Source of the DNA: JAUIAI01 sp041396585
GTDB lineage: Bacteria; Pseudomonadota; Gammaproteobacteria; Burkholderiales; Burkholderiaceae_E
Reading direction: 5' to 3'
NCBI GenBank assembly: GCA_041396585.1
Contig: JAWKYG010000002.1
Span: forward strand, 310,001 to 374,000
Length of the DNA stretch: 64,000 bases
The translations under genes were made by a program, and so were the position numbers. Below are positions 33,930 through 42,444 of this stretch, one piece after another; the first letter of the stretch is position 1; each line of letters begins with the position of its first letter. The notes beneath the pieces are model-generated. The model saw only the letters and a program-made list of their open reading frames with translations. It had not been told where the DNA came from and did not search any database.

Positions 33930-34910
33930 ATGACTCTGACCGAACTCAAGTACATCGTGGCGGTCGCCCGCGAGCGTCACTTCGGGCGCGCTGCCGAGGC
34001 CTGCTACGTCAGCCAGCCGACCCTGTCGGTGGCGATCAAGAAGCTCGAGGAAGAGCTGCAGATCCAGATTTTCGAGCGTGGCGGTTCCGAGATCGGCATC
34101 ACCCCGATCGGCCAGAATGTGGTCGAGCAGGCCCAGCGCGTCCTCGAAGAGGCCAACTCGATCCGCGAGATCGCCCAGCAGGGCAAGGATCCGCTCGCCG
34201 GCCCGCTGCGGGTGGGCGTGATCTATACGATCGGGCCGTATCTGCTGCCTGCACTGATCCCGCGCGTGATCCAGGATGCGCCGCGCATGCCGTTGATCCT
34301 GCAGGAAGATTTCACGGTCAAGCTGCTCGAGTTGCTGCGCCAGGGCGAGATCGACGTCGCGATTCTGGCCGATCCGTTCTCCGATGCCGGGCTGGTCACT
34401 CAGGCGGTCTACGACGAACCCTTCGTGGTGGCGATGCCCAAGTCCCATAAGTGGTCCGATCGGGCGCGCATTGCCTCGCTGGACATCAAGGAGGAGACCA
34501 TGCTCCTGCTGGGTGCCGGCCACTGTTTTCGCGATCATGTGCTCGAGGTCTGCCCGGAGTTATCGCGGTTTTCGCAGTCCAGCGCCGGCATTCAGAAGAC
34601 CTTCGAAGGATCCTCGCTCGAGACCATCCGGCACATGGTGGCTTCGGGCATCGGTATCACCGTGCTGCCGTCGATGGCGGTTCCCGAGGCCGGTTACTCG
34701 GCAGATGGCCTGTTGAGCTATGTGCCGTTCGAGCACCCGGGGCCGTATCGGCGCGTGATGCTCGCCTGGCGCAAGAGCTTCGCCCGCCTGCCGGCGATCG
34801 AGGCCTTGCGCGCAGCCATTCTGGCGCTCGATCTGCCCGGCGTCACCATGCTGCCGGATGCTCCGGCGCGCAGTTCGAGCCGCCTGCCGGCTCAGGAAAA
34901 CACCCTCTGA
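33930..34910 (+). CDS. oxyR: Hydrogen peroxide sensor/regulator OxyR
   Basis: OxyR is a LysR-type regulator activated by a disulfide formed on peroxide exposure. The 326-residue product has the N-terminal winged helix-turn-helix (HFGRAAEACYVSQPTLSVAI) and the substrate-binding-like sensor domain. The redox pair is at the classical places: C199 in GAGHCFRD and C208 in EVCPELSRF, with the same numbering as the E. coli protein. The C-terminal 20 residues are a short variable tail. It lies downstream of recG and 12 bases before cysM. Confidence 0.95.
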   Translation: MTLTELKYIVAVARERHFGRAAEACYVSQPTLSVAIKKLEEELQIQIFERGGSEIGITPIGQNVVEQAQRVLEEANSIREIAQQGKDPLAGPLRVGVIYTIGPYLLPALIPRVIQDAPRMPLILQEDFTVKLLELLRQGEIDVAILADPFSDAGLVTQAVYDEPFVVAMPKSHKWSDRARIASLDIKEETMLLLGAGHCFRDHVLEVCPELSRFSQSSAGIQKTFEGSSLETIRHMVASGIGITVLPSMAVPEAGYSADGLLSYVPFEHPGPYRRVMLAWRKSFARLPAIEALRAAILALDLPGVTMLPDAPARSSSRLPAQENTL

Positions 34911-34922
34911 CCGGAGATCCCG

Positions 34923-35828
34923 ATGAGCGACTATCCCACGATCGAGCAGATGATCGGCAACACCCCGCTGGTGCGCCTGCAGCGTCTGCCCGGTGAACTG
35001 GGCGAGGCGCGTGGCAATGTCATTCTCGGCAAGCTCGAGGGCAACAATCCGGCGGGCTCGGTCAAGGATCGCGCCGCCTTGTCGATGATCGCGGCGGCCG
35101 AGGCGCGCGGCGAGATCCGGCCGGGAGATACGCTGATCGAGCCCACCTCCGGCAATACCGGCATCGCGTTGGCCATGGTGGCCGCAATCCGCGGCTATAG
35201 GATGGTTCTCATCATGCCGGACAACCTCTCGATCGAGCGGCGTCAGGCGATGGGTGCCTATGGTGCCGAGCTGATCCTGGTCACCCAGGCGCAGGGCATG
35301 GAGGGTGCGCGCGATCTGGCCGCGCAGATGCAGGCCGATGGCAAGGGCAAGGTGCTCGATCAATTCTCCAATGATGACAACTGGCGCGCCCACTATGACA
35401 CGACCGGCCCCGAGATCTGGCGTGATACCGGGGGGCGCATCACGCATTTCGTGTCGGCGATGGGCACGACCGGCACGATCACCGGCACCTCGCGCTACCT
35501 GAAGGAGCGCAATCCCGCGGTTCAGATCGTCGGTGCGCAACCGGCCGATGGCGCGTCGATTCCGGGCATCCGCAAGTGGCCGCCCGCCTACCTGCCGAGC
35601 ATCTTCCAGCATGCGATCGTCGATCGCACCGAGTCGGTCGGACAGGAAGCCGCCGAGGACATGGCCAGGCGCCTGGCTGCCGAGGAGGGGATCTTCTGCG
35701 GGATTTCGGCGGCCGGGGCCTGCGCGATCGCGCTACGGGTTGCCGCCGAGGTGCGCGATGCGACGATCGTGTTCGTGGTCTGTGACCGCGGCGATCGCTA
35801 TCTCTCGACCGGCGTCTTCCCGGGCTGA
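34923..35828 (+). CDS. cysM: Cysteine synthase B (CysM)
   Basis: CysM is a PLP enzyme that makes cysteine from O-acetylserine and sulfide or thiosulfate. Conserved parts are IGNTPLVRL, the PLP-lysine motif NPAGSVKDRAAL, the substrate loop PTSGNTGIALAM, and the phosphate-binding GTTGTITGTSR. The ERRQAMGAYGAELILV region and the 301-residue length favour CysM over the longer CysK. It follows oxyR closely with its own CCGGAG ribosome site, which would link cysteine supply to peroxide stress. Its 3' end overlaps the convergent tgpA gene by 31 bases. Confidence 0.92.
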   Translation: MSDYPTIEQMIGNTPLVRLQRLPGELGEARGNVILGKLEGNNPAGSVKDRAALSMIAAAEARGEIRPGDTLIEPTSGNTGIALAMVAAIRGYRMVLIMPDNLSIERRQAMGAYGAELILVTQAQGMEGARDLAAQMQADGKGKVLDQFSNDDNWRAHYDTTGPEIWRDTGGRITHFVSAMGTTGTITGTSRYLKERNPAVQIVGAQPADGASIPGIRKWPPAYLPSIFQHAIVDRTESVGQEAAEDMARRLAAEEGIFCGISAAGACAIALRVAAEVRDATIVFVVCDRGDRYLSTGVFPG

Positions 35829-37921
35829 AACGCGCGCACCGCCGATCTCAGCCGGCGCAGGCCTTCATTGGCATGAATGATCTTGCGTGCCTCGCCCGGG
35901 CCCTTGCGATCACCGATGTTGCGCACACGGCGCTCGCGCACGCTGCGCGGATTGCTCAGCTCACCGTAGCGTAGCCGGTTGTAGAGCCCGACGATCTGCT
36001 GCGCCTGCGCGCGGCTTTTCGGATCCAGCCGCGACGCGATCCGCGACAGGAATCCCGCGGCGGTCTCATGCGGCGCCCGATTGTGGCCCAACAGCGCGAG
36101 CTTGCTGCAAAAGCCGTGATAGGCATCGCCGATCGGATCGCGCTGCGGGCGGTTCTTGAGCGCGATCAGTGCGCTCAGGCCGGTCGCGATCACCATGGCC
36201 AAGGCGAGCAGGGCGGCCAGGGTGCGCCAGTCGTCGCCGGCCAGACCGAGACGATCGATCAGTCGCTTCTGCGTGCCGCGGTCGAACTGCAACACCCACT
36301 GATTCCAGCGGTGCGTGACCGCATCCAGATTGACCTTGAACGTGGTCCACAGGCCCTTGGTCACCGGCCGGCCGAATTCGTCGCGGCTGCTGTCCGGATG
36401 GAGTCGGTTGCTGGTTTCGATGCGTTCCGGCGCCACGGCCGCGGTGGGATCGACGCGCACCCAGCCGCGCCCGCGCAACCAGACTTCGGCCCAGGCGTGG
36501 GCGTCGGCCTGGCGCACGACGTAGAAGCCGTCGACCGGATTGCGCTCGGCTCCCTGGTAGCCGGTGACCACGCGCGCCGGAATGCCCATCGAGCGCATGA
36601 GGATCACGAATGCCGAGCTGTAGTGCTCGCAAAAGCCGGCGCGCGTCTCGAACAGGAAGTCGTCGGCCGAATGCCGGCCCAGCGCGGGCGGCTGCAGCGT
36701 GTAACGAAAGGGCTGCTGGCGGAACATGCGCAGCGCGCGTTCCACCCGGTCGGCCGCCTGGTCATCCGGAAACTCATCCACCCAGCGCTCGCCGAGCGCG
36801 ATCGTGCGCGGGTTGTAGCCGTTGGGCAGGCGCAGCCAGGCGTTCATGTCGGCGAGGTCGGCGTCAGCCTCGGCCGTGTATTGCAGATAGGACTCGGCCG
36901 TATAGCGCACCCGATTCTGCACCGGGATCGACCAGACCGGCGTGAGCGTGGCATCGACACTGATCTCGCCGCCGGGCACATCGCCAAGCGACACCGGCAT
37001 GTCCAGCGCCAGCAGCCAGGGCTGGTTGTTCGGTTCGAGCGTGACGGTGTAGCGAACCGGCTTGCCGCTCACCTGGATGTCGAAATTGGTGGCTAGCACG
37101 CCCGGGTGCAGCCGGGTCCAACGCCGCCCGTCGAAGTAGCCGAAAACGGGGCCGCGCCAGTACAGGTTGGCGGGTGCCGGCGCCTCGCCCTCGAAGTCGA
37201 CCCGAAAGGCGGTTGCGCCCGATTTGGCCAGGCTGGTCACCAGCCCGGGGGCCATGCTGTCCGACAGACCGGTGCTGGCCGAGCCGCCGCCCGCCGACAG
37301 GCCCCAGAGCGGGGTCGCCAGTCGCGGAAAGAGCACGAACATCGCCAGCGCCAGCGGCGCGGCCTGCAGCACGATGATCGCCGCCTGCCGCAGCCGGCGG
37401 CCGACCTCGGCCTCGCGTCCGACATACTGCATCGTGATCATGGCCGCGAGCAGGGCGATGATCGCCACCACGCTCAGGAGCGCCAGAACCAGCGACTGCG
37501 AACCGAAGAAGCTCGTCAGCAGTAACAGGAAGCAGAGGAACAGCACGACGAACAGGTCGCGCCTGGCCTTCATCTCGAGCAGCTTCAGGCCCAGGAACAG
37601 GACCAGCATCAGCACGCCCTGGTCGCGACCGACCAGGGTCGCGTACTGGGCGTAGACCGCGCCCAGGCAGGCTGCCGCGCCGACCAGGCGTATCCAGGTC
37701 GCCGGCAGCGCCCGGCCACTGAACAACAGGCCCAGGCGCCAGGCGAACATGCCGACGAAGGCCAGTGATGCCCATAACGGCAGGGTGGCAAACTGCGGCA
37801 GTGCCGACAGCAGGATCGCCCCCATCAGGAACAGGGTGTCGCGGCGATCGCGCTCCCAGTCGCCACCGAGATGGCCACCGAGCGCACGCAATGGCAAAGA
37901 CATGCGACGCGCGCCGATCAT
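35798..37921 (-). CDS. tgpA: Transglutaminase-like membrane protein (TgpA type)
   Basis: This 707-residue inner-membrane protein has about seven N-terminal hydrophobic helices (DUF3488 region, residues about 25-200), a periplasmic transglutaminase-core domain, a further helix near residue 560 and a C-terminal DUF4129-like segment. The catalytic triad is visible: Cys in TRAGFCEHYSSAF, His in DAHAWAEVW and Asp in WVRVDPTAA. TgpA of Pseudomonas is essential, but its substrate is unknown. The start at 37921 overlaps the stop of the DUF58 gene (ATGA). moxR, DUF58 and tgpA form one operon, a widely conserved trio. Confidence 0.9.
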   Translation of the reverse strand: MIGARRMSLPLRALGGHLGGDWERDRRDTLFLMGAILLSALPQFATLPLWASLAFVGMFAWRLGLLFSGRALPATWIRLVGAAACLGAVYAQYATLVGRDQGVLMLVLFLGLKLLEMKARRDLFVVLFLCFLLLLTSFFGSQSLVLALLSVVAIIALLAAMITMQYVGREAEVGRRLRQAAIIVLQAAPLALAMFVLFPRLATPLWGLSAGGGSASTGLSDSMAPGLVTSLAKSGATAFRVDFEGEAPAPANLYWRGPVFGYFDGRRWTRLHPGVLATNFDIQVSGKPVRYTVTLEPNNQPWLLALDMPVSLGDVPGGEISVDATLTPVWSIPVQNRVRYTAESYLQYTAEADADLADMNAWLRLPNGYNPRTIALGERWVDEFPDDQAADRVERALRMFRQQPFRYTLQPPALGRHSADDFLFETRAGFCEHYSSAFVILMRSMGIPARVVTGYQGAERNPVDGFYVVRQADAHAWAEVWLRGRGWVRVDPTAAVAPERIETSNRLHPDSSRDEFGRPVTKGLWTTFKVNLDAVTHRWNQWVLQFDRGTQKRLIDRLGLAGDDWRTLAALLALAMVIATGLSALIALKNRPQRDPIGDAYHGFCSKLALLGHNRAPHETAAGFLSRIASRLDPKSRAQAQQIVGLYNRLRYGELSNPRSVRERRVRNIGDRKGPGEARKIIHANEGLRRLRSAVRAFQPGKTPVER

Positions 37922-38995
37922 CGTGACCTTTCCATGTGCGCGGGTCGCAGCGACTCGGCAGACCCATACAGGGCCAGTGCCTCCAGGCAATGCTGGAGAT
38001 GGCCGGCACCATGGCTCGCCGGGATCAGCTGCTGCTGCAGGCGAAGTCCGTAGCGGATCTCGCGCTTTTCGGCCTCGAGCACCCAGCGGGTCAGGCGGGA
38101 AAGGCGCGACTCGGTATCGAGTTCGGCCGGCAGCGCGTCGAAGTCCAGCTGCAGTTCACCGGCGGCGGCGCCTTCGAACTGTTTCGCGAGCAACTCGTCA
38201 CTGGCCGTGCGTGCCATCGCTGTCCAGGCGATCATACGCGGCGCGTCGCCGTTGCGATAAGGCCTCACACCGGCGAGATCTTCGTCGTCCACGCTGCGGC
38301 CCTGGCCGTCGCCGGTTTCGTCATAGGTGCTCGGCAGCGGCGGTCCGATCGCTTCGGGCTGCGGATAGACCAGCACCGAGCGCGTGGGTTGCCAGTAGCT
38401 CCAGGCGCGCCAGATGCCCAGCGGATAGCGGGTGGAGAAGGTCAGGCGCGGCAGCGGATTCCAGCCCGGCGCGGCGCCGGCAGCGCGATGCGCACCGATT
38501 GTTCTGCGTGCGCTGCCACATCGGCCCAGTCGGTCTTGCTCATGCCCGGGACGTCGATGCCGATTGCGAACCGCTCCAGGGGCCCGGCATTGATGAGCCG
38601 GATTGCCACATCCGAGGAACCGCCGGCGAATGCCGGTTCGGCGCGACCGTGTGCAGGGTGAGACGGGCCAGATTCGCGGTAGGTGTGCAGCAGGCCGATC
38701 AGGCCGATCGCAACACGAGGAAAGTCAGCGCATAGCCGAGCGCAAGGCCGTAGCTGATCGAGCAGACGAGCATCACCAGCATCACCAGCCCCATGGTCAG
38801 GCCCTGGCGGGTCGGCAACACATAGATGTTGCGCACTGTCAGCCGATGGCCGTCGGCGCTCGGGCGCGCACGCGGCAGGAAGCGGGAGATCGCGCCCTCG
38901 AAGCGCGATCTCCCCGCGTCGCGCGCGTGACCGCGCGAGGCGACGAACGCGCGCCCGGGTGATCGTTCGGTCAATGGGGGGCCCGACGTGCTCAC
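37918..38995 (-). pseudogene. DUF58 domain protein, frameshifted
   Basis: This is the middle gene of the moxR-DUF58-tgpA operon. Parts in order are a cytoplasmic N-terminus, two membrane helices (TMGLVMLVMLVCSISYGLAL and a following one), a beta-rich segment (EPAFAGGSSDVAIRLINAG), the STRYPLGIWRAWSYW stretch, and the DUF58 core (GVRPYRNGDAPRMIAWTAMAR). These lie in three frames, with breaks near 38463, 38660 and 38695. The likely start is a GTG at 38995, 8 bases after the moxR stop. DUF58 proteins have a von Willebrand-like fold and are thought to work with MoxR ATPases as chaperones. Corrected length would be about 360 residues. Confidence 0.8.
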
Positions 38996-39003
38996 GCGGT
39001 GTC

Positions 39004-39923
39004 CTACGGAACGGGAACGGCCTGCAGCAATTCCGCGACGAGTTCGGCGCGGCCGCGATAGGACAGGTGGCCTCCCTTGGCGGGACGCAGCCGGTGGCCG
39101 GCCACCGGCAGCAGCACGGCCTGGACATCGTCGGGCAGCACATGATCGCGACCGTCGAGCATCGCCCAGGCCTTGGCGGCCTGCATCAGGGCCAGGCCCG
39201 CGCGCGGCGACAGGCCATCGGCGAAGCCAGCCGCCTGCCGCGAGTGGGTCAGCAACTGTTGCACATAATCGAGCAATGCCGACGAGCCTGTACCGCGCGA
39301 ACCGCGAGGGACGCCCGGACCAGCTCATCCGCGCTCATCCGTGGTTTCAGCTTCTCGATCAGCGAACGGCGATCGTCGCCCGCCAGCAAGGCGCGCTCGG
39401 ACTTCGGGTCCGGATAACCCAGTTCGATGCACATCAGAAAGCGGTCGAGCTGTGATTCGGGCAGCGCGAAGGTGCCGATCTGATCCTGCGGATTCTGGGT
39501 CGCGATCACGAAGAAGGGCTCGGGCAGTGGCATCGGGCGCCCGTCGACCGAAATCCCGCTCCTCCATCGCCTCGAGCAGCGCCGACTGGGTCCTGGGCGT
39601 GGCGCGATTGATCTCGTCGGCCAGCAGCACCGGTGAGAACACCGGGCCCGGGTGGAAGACGAATTCGGCCTTGTTGCGATCGAACACATTGACGCCGACG
39701 ATATCGGCCGGAAGCAGGTCGTTGGTGAACTGGATCCGCTTGAACTCCAGCCCCAGCGAGATCGACAGGGCGTGAGCCAGCGTGGTCTTGCCCACGCCGG
39801 GCACATCTTCGATCAGCAGATGGCCGCGCGCCAGCAGGCAGGCCAGTGCCAGCCGGATCTGCGATTGCTTACCCACCACGACATCGCCCACCTGGGCGGC
39901 CACGGCCTGAATTTTTCGAGCAT
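39004..39923 (-). pseudogene. MoxR-family AAA+ ATPase, frameshifted
   Basis: MoxR ATPases are chaperone-like AAA+ proteins. The pieces show Walker A EDVPGVGKTTL, Walker B VLLADEINRA, the pore-loop region QFTNDLLPADIVG, sensor 1 IATQNP, sensor 2 region LPESQLDRFLMC and the C-terminal lid GLSPRAGLALMQAAKAWA. Frame breaks occur near 39915, 39555 and 39285. The first lies in a run of five A; one more A gives the normal start MLEKIQAVAAQVGDVVVGKQ from the ATG at 39923. Corrected length is about 306 residues. It heads the operon with the DUF58 gene and tgpA. Confidence 0.85.
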
Positions 39924-40236
39924 CAGTCGTCCGTTCGAACGGTTATCGGCCCAGTGTACCCAAGCCCTGCACCAGTTGCGGCGCCAGCCGGATCGAACGG
40001 CGCGCCGGCGCGACGCATGGCCGATCGGCCCGGCTCGCGACCGAAGTGCCGGCGCCGGCGGCCATTGCGGGGTCCCGCCGCGTGTTGTGTGCGGCGCTCT
40101 CCCGGGGGGGCTGCCGCCCGCTTCAGGCGCCTTCCCGGGGCGTGCGCCAACGGAAACGGGGGCTCGGCCTGCTAGCATTGGATCTGCTGGCGGCGCGCCG
40201 CCAGCCCGCCCCGCGACAGCTTTCCGAGGAACCGTC
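39924..40236. other. Divergent intergenic region, moxR / enoyl-CoA hydratase
   Basis: This 313-bp GC-rich gap separates the divergent moxR operon and the enoyl-CoA hydratase gene. I see no gene in it. A possible -10 box (TAGCAT, 40172-40177) for the hydratase lies just upstream of the 20-bp palindrome listed separately. A run of seven G occurs near 40110. Confidence 0.5.
40186..40205. promoter_or_regulatory. Perfect 20-bp palindrome before the enoyl-CoA hydratase gene
   Basis: GCTGGCGGCG/CGCCGCCAGC is a perfect palindrome ending 31 bases before the hydratase ATG and about 8 bases after a possible -10 box. Its position fits an operator around the transcription start, or an RNA hairpin in the leader. 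Confidence 0.45.
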
Positions 40237-41031
40237 ATGAATGACCGCCTGCCCGAATCCTCCGCCGATCTGCTTCGTGTCAGCCGCGACGGCCCGGTGG
40301 CCACGGTCTGGATGACGCGCGGGGCCCAGTTCAATGCCCTGTCGGAAGCGCTGATCGGGGCGCTCACGGCCCAGTTCGAGGCATTGGCCGCCGATACCGA
40401 GGTCAGGGTGGTCGTGCTGGCGGGCGAGGGCAAGGCCTTCTGTGCGGGTCATGATCTGCGCGAGATGCGGGCCAATCCGTCGCTCGAGTATTACGGTGAT
40501 CTTTTCGGCCGCTGCTCGCGCATGATGCTGGCCATCCAGCGCATGCCGCAACCGGTGATCGCCCGCGTGCACGGCATTGCCACGGCGGCAGGCTGTCAGC
40601 TGGTGGCCATGGCCGATCTCGCGGTGGCGGCCTCCGATGCCCGCTTCGCGGTCAGCGGCGTGAATCTGGGCCTGTTCTGCTCCACGCCGTCGGTGCCACT
40701 GTCGCGCAATCTCTCGCGCAAACATGCGTTCGAGATGCTGGTCACCGGCCGCTTCATCGATGCCGGGGAGGCGCTGGCCAAGGGCCTGGTCAACCAGGTC
40801 GTGGGCCCGGATCAGCTGGATACCGCAATCGCCGAACTGACCGCGGCTATCGTCGCCAAGCCGGCGCAGGCGATCGCCGTCGGTAAGAACCTGTTCTACC
40901 GTCAGCTTGAAACGGGCATCGAATCGGCCTATCAGATGGCCGGCCAGACCATGGCCTGCAACATGATGGACGAGAGCGCGCTCGAGGGCGTGCAGGCGTT
41001 CATCGAGAAGCGCAAGCCGAACTGGCCGTGA
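40237..41031 (+). CDS. Enoyl-CoA hydratase/isomerase family protein
   Basis: This 264-residue crotonase-fold protein has the oxyanion-hole motifs AFCAGHDLREM and GIATAAGCQLVAMADLAVA. The AGHDLREM variant and the GLFCSTPSVPLSR stretch resemble the ECHDC3-like branch, whose reaction is not firmly known. The usual second catalytic Glu position is not obvious. A GAGGA site precedes the ATG at 40237. It is convergent with the marR gene, and with etfBA and the acyl-CoA dehydrogenase it suggests a fatty-acid or branched acyl-CoA breakdown locus. Confidence 0.85.
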   Translation: MNDRLPESSADLLRVSRDGPVATVWMTRGAQFNALSEALIGALTAQFEALAADTEVRVVVLAGEGKAFCAGHDLREMRANPSLEYYGDLFGRCSRMMLAIQRMPQPVIARVHGIATAAGCQLVAMADLAVAASDARFAVSGVNLGLFCSTPSVPLSRNLSRKHAFEMLVTGRFIDAGEALAKGLVNQVVGPDQLDTAIAELTAAIVAKPAQAIAVGKNLFYRQLETGIESAYQMAGQTMACNMMDESALEGVQAFIEKRKPNWP

Positions 41032-41046
41032 GCGGTTCGTCCGGGC

Positions 41047-41455
41047 TCAGTCCCATTGGCGTTGCAGCAGGTTCTTGAGTTTGTCCAATGTGCCGGCGCC
41101 GATCTGTTCGGCGATCCGTGCCTCGGCAGATTCGATGATCGACGCGCCCGCGCGATTGATCGCGCGCCCTTTTTCCGTGTAGGTGACCAGCGTCGCATTG
41201 CCGCGCTGGATCCTTCTGGACCTCGAGAATGCCCTGGCGGGCCAGTTCGCCGACGGTCTTGTGCACCGCCTGGCGCGATATCGCGAGTCGGCGCGCGAGT
41301 TCGGCCATGCTGGTGGGCCGGCCGGCCATGTGGGCGAGCAGACGGCTCTGCGACGGCGTGATCTGCGGGAACGGCGATTGCTGGATGCCGGCCATGATTT
41401 CGGCCGCGAACCAATCCGCGCGCTCGAGCAGCAACTGGTGAAGATTCTTGCTCAT
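41047..41455 (-). pseudogene. MarR-family regulator, frameshifted
   Basis: The N-terminal part (from the ATG at 41455) contains the MarR winged helix-turn-helix: ITPSQSRLLAHMAGRPTSMAELARRLAISRQAVHKTVGELARQGILEVQKDP. The rest, in another frame, reads NATLVTYTEKGRAI and GAGTLDKLKNLLQRQWD and stops at 41047. It matches the wing and the C-terminal dimer helix of a normal ~136-residue MarR protein. A small indel near 41215, in the wing, would abolish DNA binding if real. It is divergent from etfBA, with a palindrome three bases before its start codon, so it probably represses itself and etfBA. Confidence 0.82.
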
Positions 41456-41457
41456 AC

Positions 41458-41478
41458 CTTGTCAATCGGGTTGACAAG
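41458..41478. promoter_or_regulatory. Palindromic operator 1, marR-etfB gap
   Basis: CTTGTCAA-N5-TTGACAAG is a perfect 8-bp inverted repeat. It abuts the marR start codon, the usual place for an autorepressor site. The same core recurs 46 bases away as operator 2. Confidence 0.75.
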
Positions 41479-41503
41479 CCGGATCATGAGCCCTAGGATT
41501 TTG

Positions 41504-41524
41504 GTTGTCAACCTGATTGACGAC
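41504..41524. promoter_or_regulatory. Palindromic operator 2, marR-etfB gap
   Basis: GTTGTCAA-N5-TTGACGAC repeats the design of operator 1 (TTGTCAA core, 5-base spacer) with one mismatch in the arms. It lies between the marR start and the etfB -10 box, about 55 bases upstream of the latter. Confidence 0.72.
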
Positions 41525-41579
41525 CTGGCGCCATCGCCGCCTGTCAGGTCATCGAACGAGCCGTCCTGGCGCTGGTTCC

Positions 41580-41585
41580 TATAAT
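41580..41585 (+). promoter_or_regulatory. -10 box of the etfBA operon
   Basis: A perfect TATAAT lies 34 bases before the etfB ATG. No good -35 is present at 16-18 bases, so the promoter may need an activator or may be weak. Confidence 0.55.
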
Positions 41586-41619
41586 CGGCGCATCCGTCAT
41601 CACTCACAGAGAGTCCCGC

Positions 41620-42369
41620 ATGAAGATCCTGGTGCCCGTCAAGCGCGTGGTCGATTACAACGTCAAGGTTCGCGTGAAGAGCGATCAGACCGGCGTCGAC
41701 ATCGCCAATGTCAAGATGTCGATGAACCCGTTCGACGAGATCGCGGTCGAGGAGGCCGTGCGCTTGAAGGAGGCCGGCGTGGCCACCGAGATCATCGCGG
41801 TTTCCTGTGGTGTTCAGGCCTGTCAGGAAACCCTGCGTACCGCGATGGCGATCGGCGCCGATCGGGGCATCCTGGTCAAATCGGAGGCCGAGCTGCAGCC
41901 GCTGGCCGTGGCCAAGATCCTCAAGGCCCTGGTCGACAAGGAAGAGCCCTCGCTGATCATTCTGGGCAAGCAGGCGATCGACGACGATGCCAACCAGACC
42001 GGACAGATGCTGGCCGCATTGGCCGGTCTGCCCCAGGCCACCTTCGCCAGCAAGGTCGTGGTTGCCGATGGCGCGGTCAGCGTCACCCGCGAGATCGACG
42101 GCGGCCTGGAGACCATCAAGCTCTCACTGCCTGCCGTGATCACCACCGACCTGCGGCTGAACGAGCCGCGCTATGTCACGCTGCCGAACATCATGAAGGC
42201 GAAGAAGAAGCAGCTGGACACCTTCTCGCCCGAGGATCTCGGCGTCGATGCGGCACCGCGCCTGACCACGCTCAAGGTCAGCGAGCCGCCGCAGCGATCA
42301 GCCGGCGTCAAGGTGGCCGATGTCGCCGCGCTGGTCGACAAGCTGCGCAATGAAGCGAAAGTGATCTGA
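41620..42369 (+). CDS. etfB: Electron transfer flavoprotein beta subunit
   Basis: EtfB binds AMP and, with EtfA, carries electrons from acyl-CoA dehydrogenases to the ETF-quinone oxidoreductase. The 249-residue product has the family opening MKILVPVKRVVDYNVKVRV, the NPFDEIAVEEAVRLKE segment, the AMP-binding GKQAIDDDANQTGQMLA and the DLRLNEPRYVTLPNIMKAKKK recognition loop near the C-terminus, the site that docks partner dehydrogenases. It starts the etfBA operon, followed by an acyl-CoA dehydrogenase gene. Confidence 0.95.
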   Translation: MKILVPVKRVVDYNVKVRVKSDQTGVDIANVKMSMNPFDEIAVEEAVRLKEAGVATEIIAVSCGVQACQETLRTAMAIGADRGILVKSEAELQPLAVAKILKALVDKEEPSLIILGKQAIDDDANQTGQMLAALAGLPQATFASKVVVADGAVSVTREIDGGLETIKLSLPAVITTDLRLNEPRYVTLPNIMKAKKKQLDTFSPEDLGVDAAPRLTTLKVSEPPQRSAGVKVADVAALVDKLRNEAKVI

Positions 42370-42444
42370 GCCGCACCGCGGCCTTCCCAAACACCCGAAT
42401 GATCGTCGCGGGCCACGCACCGGCCCGCCTCAGAAGGAATCCTC

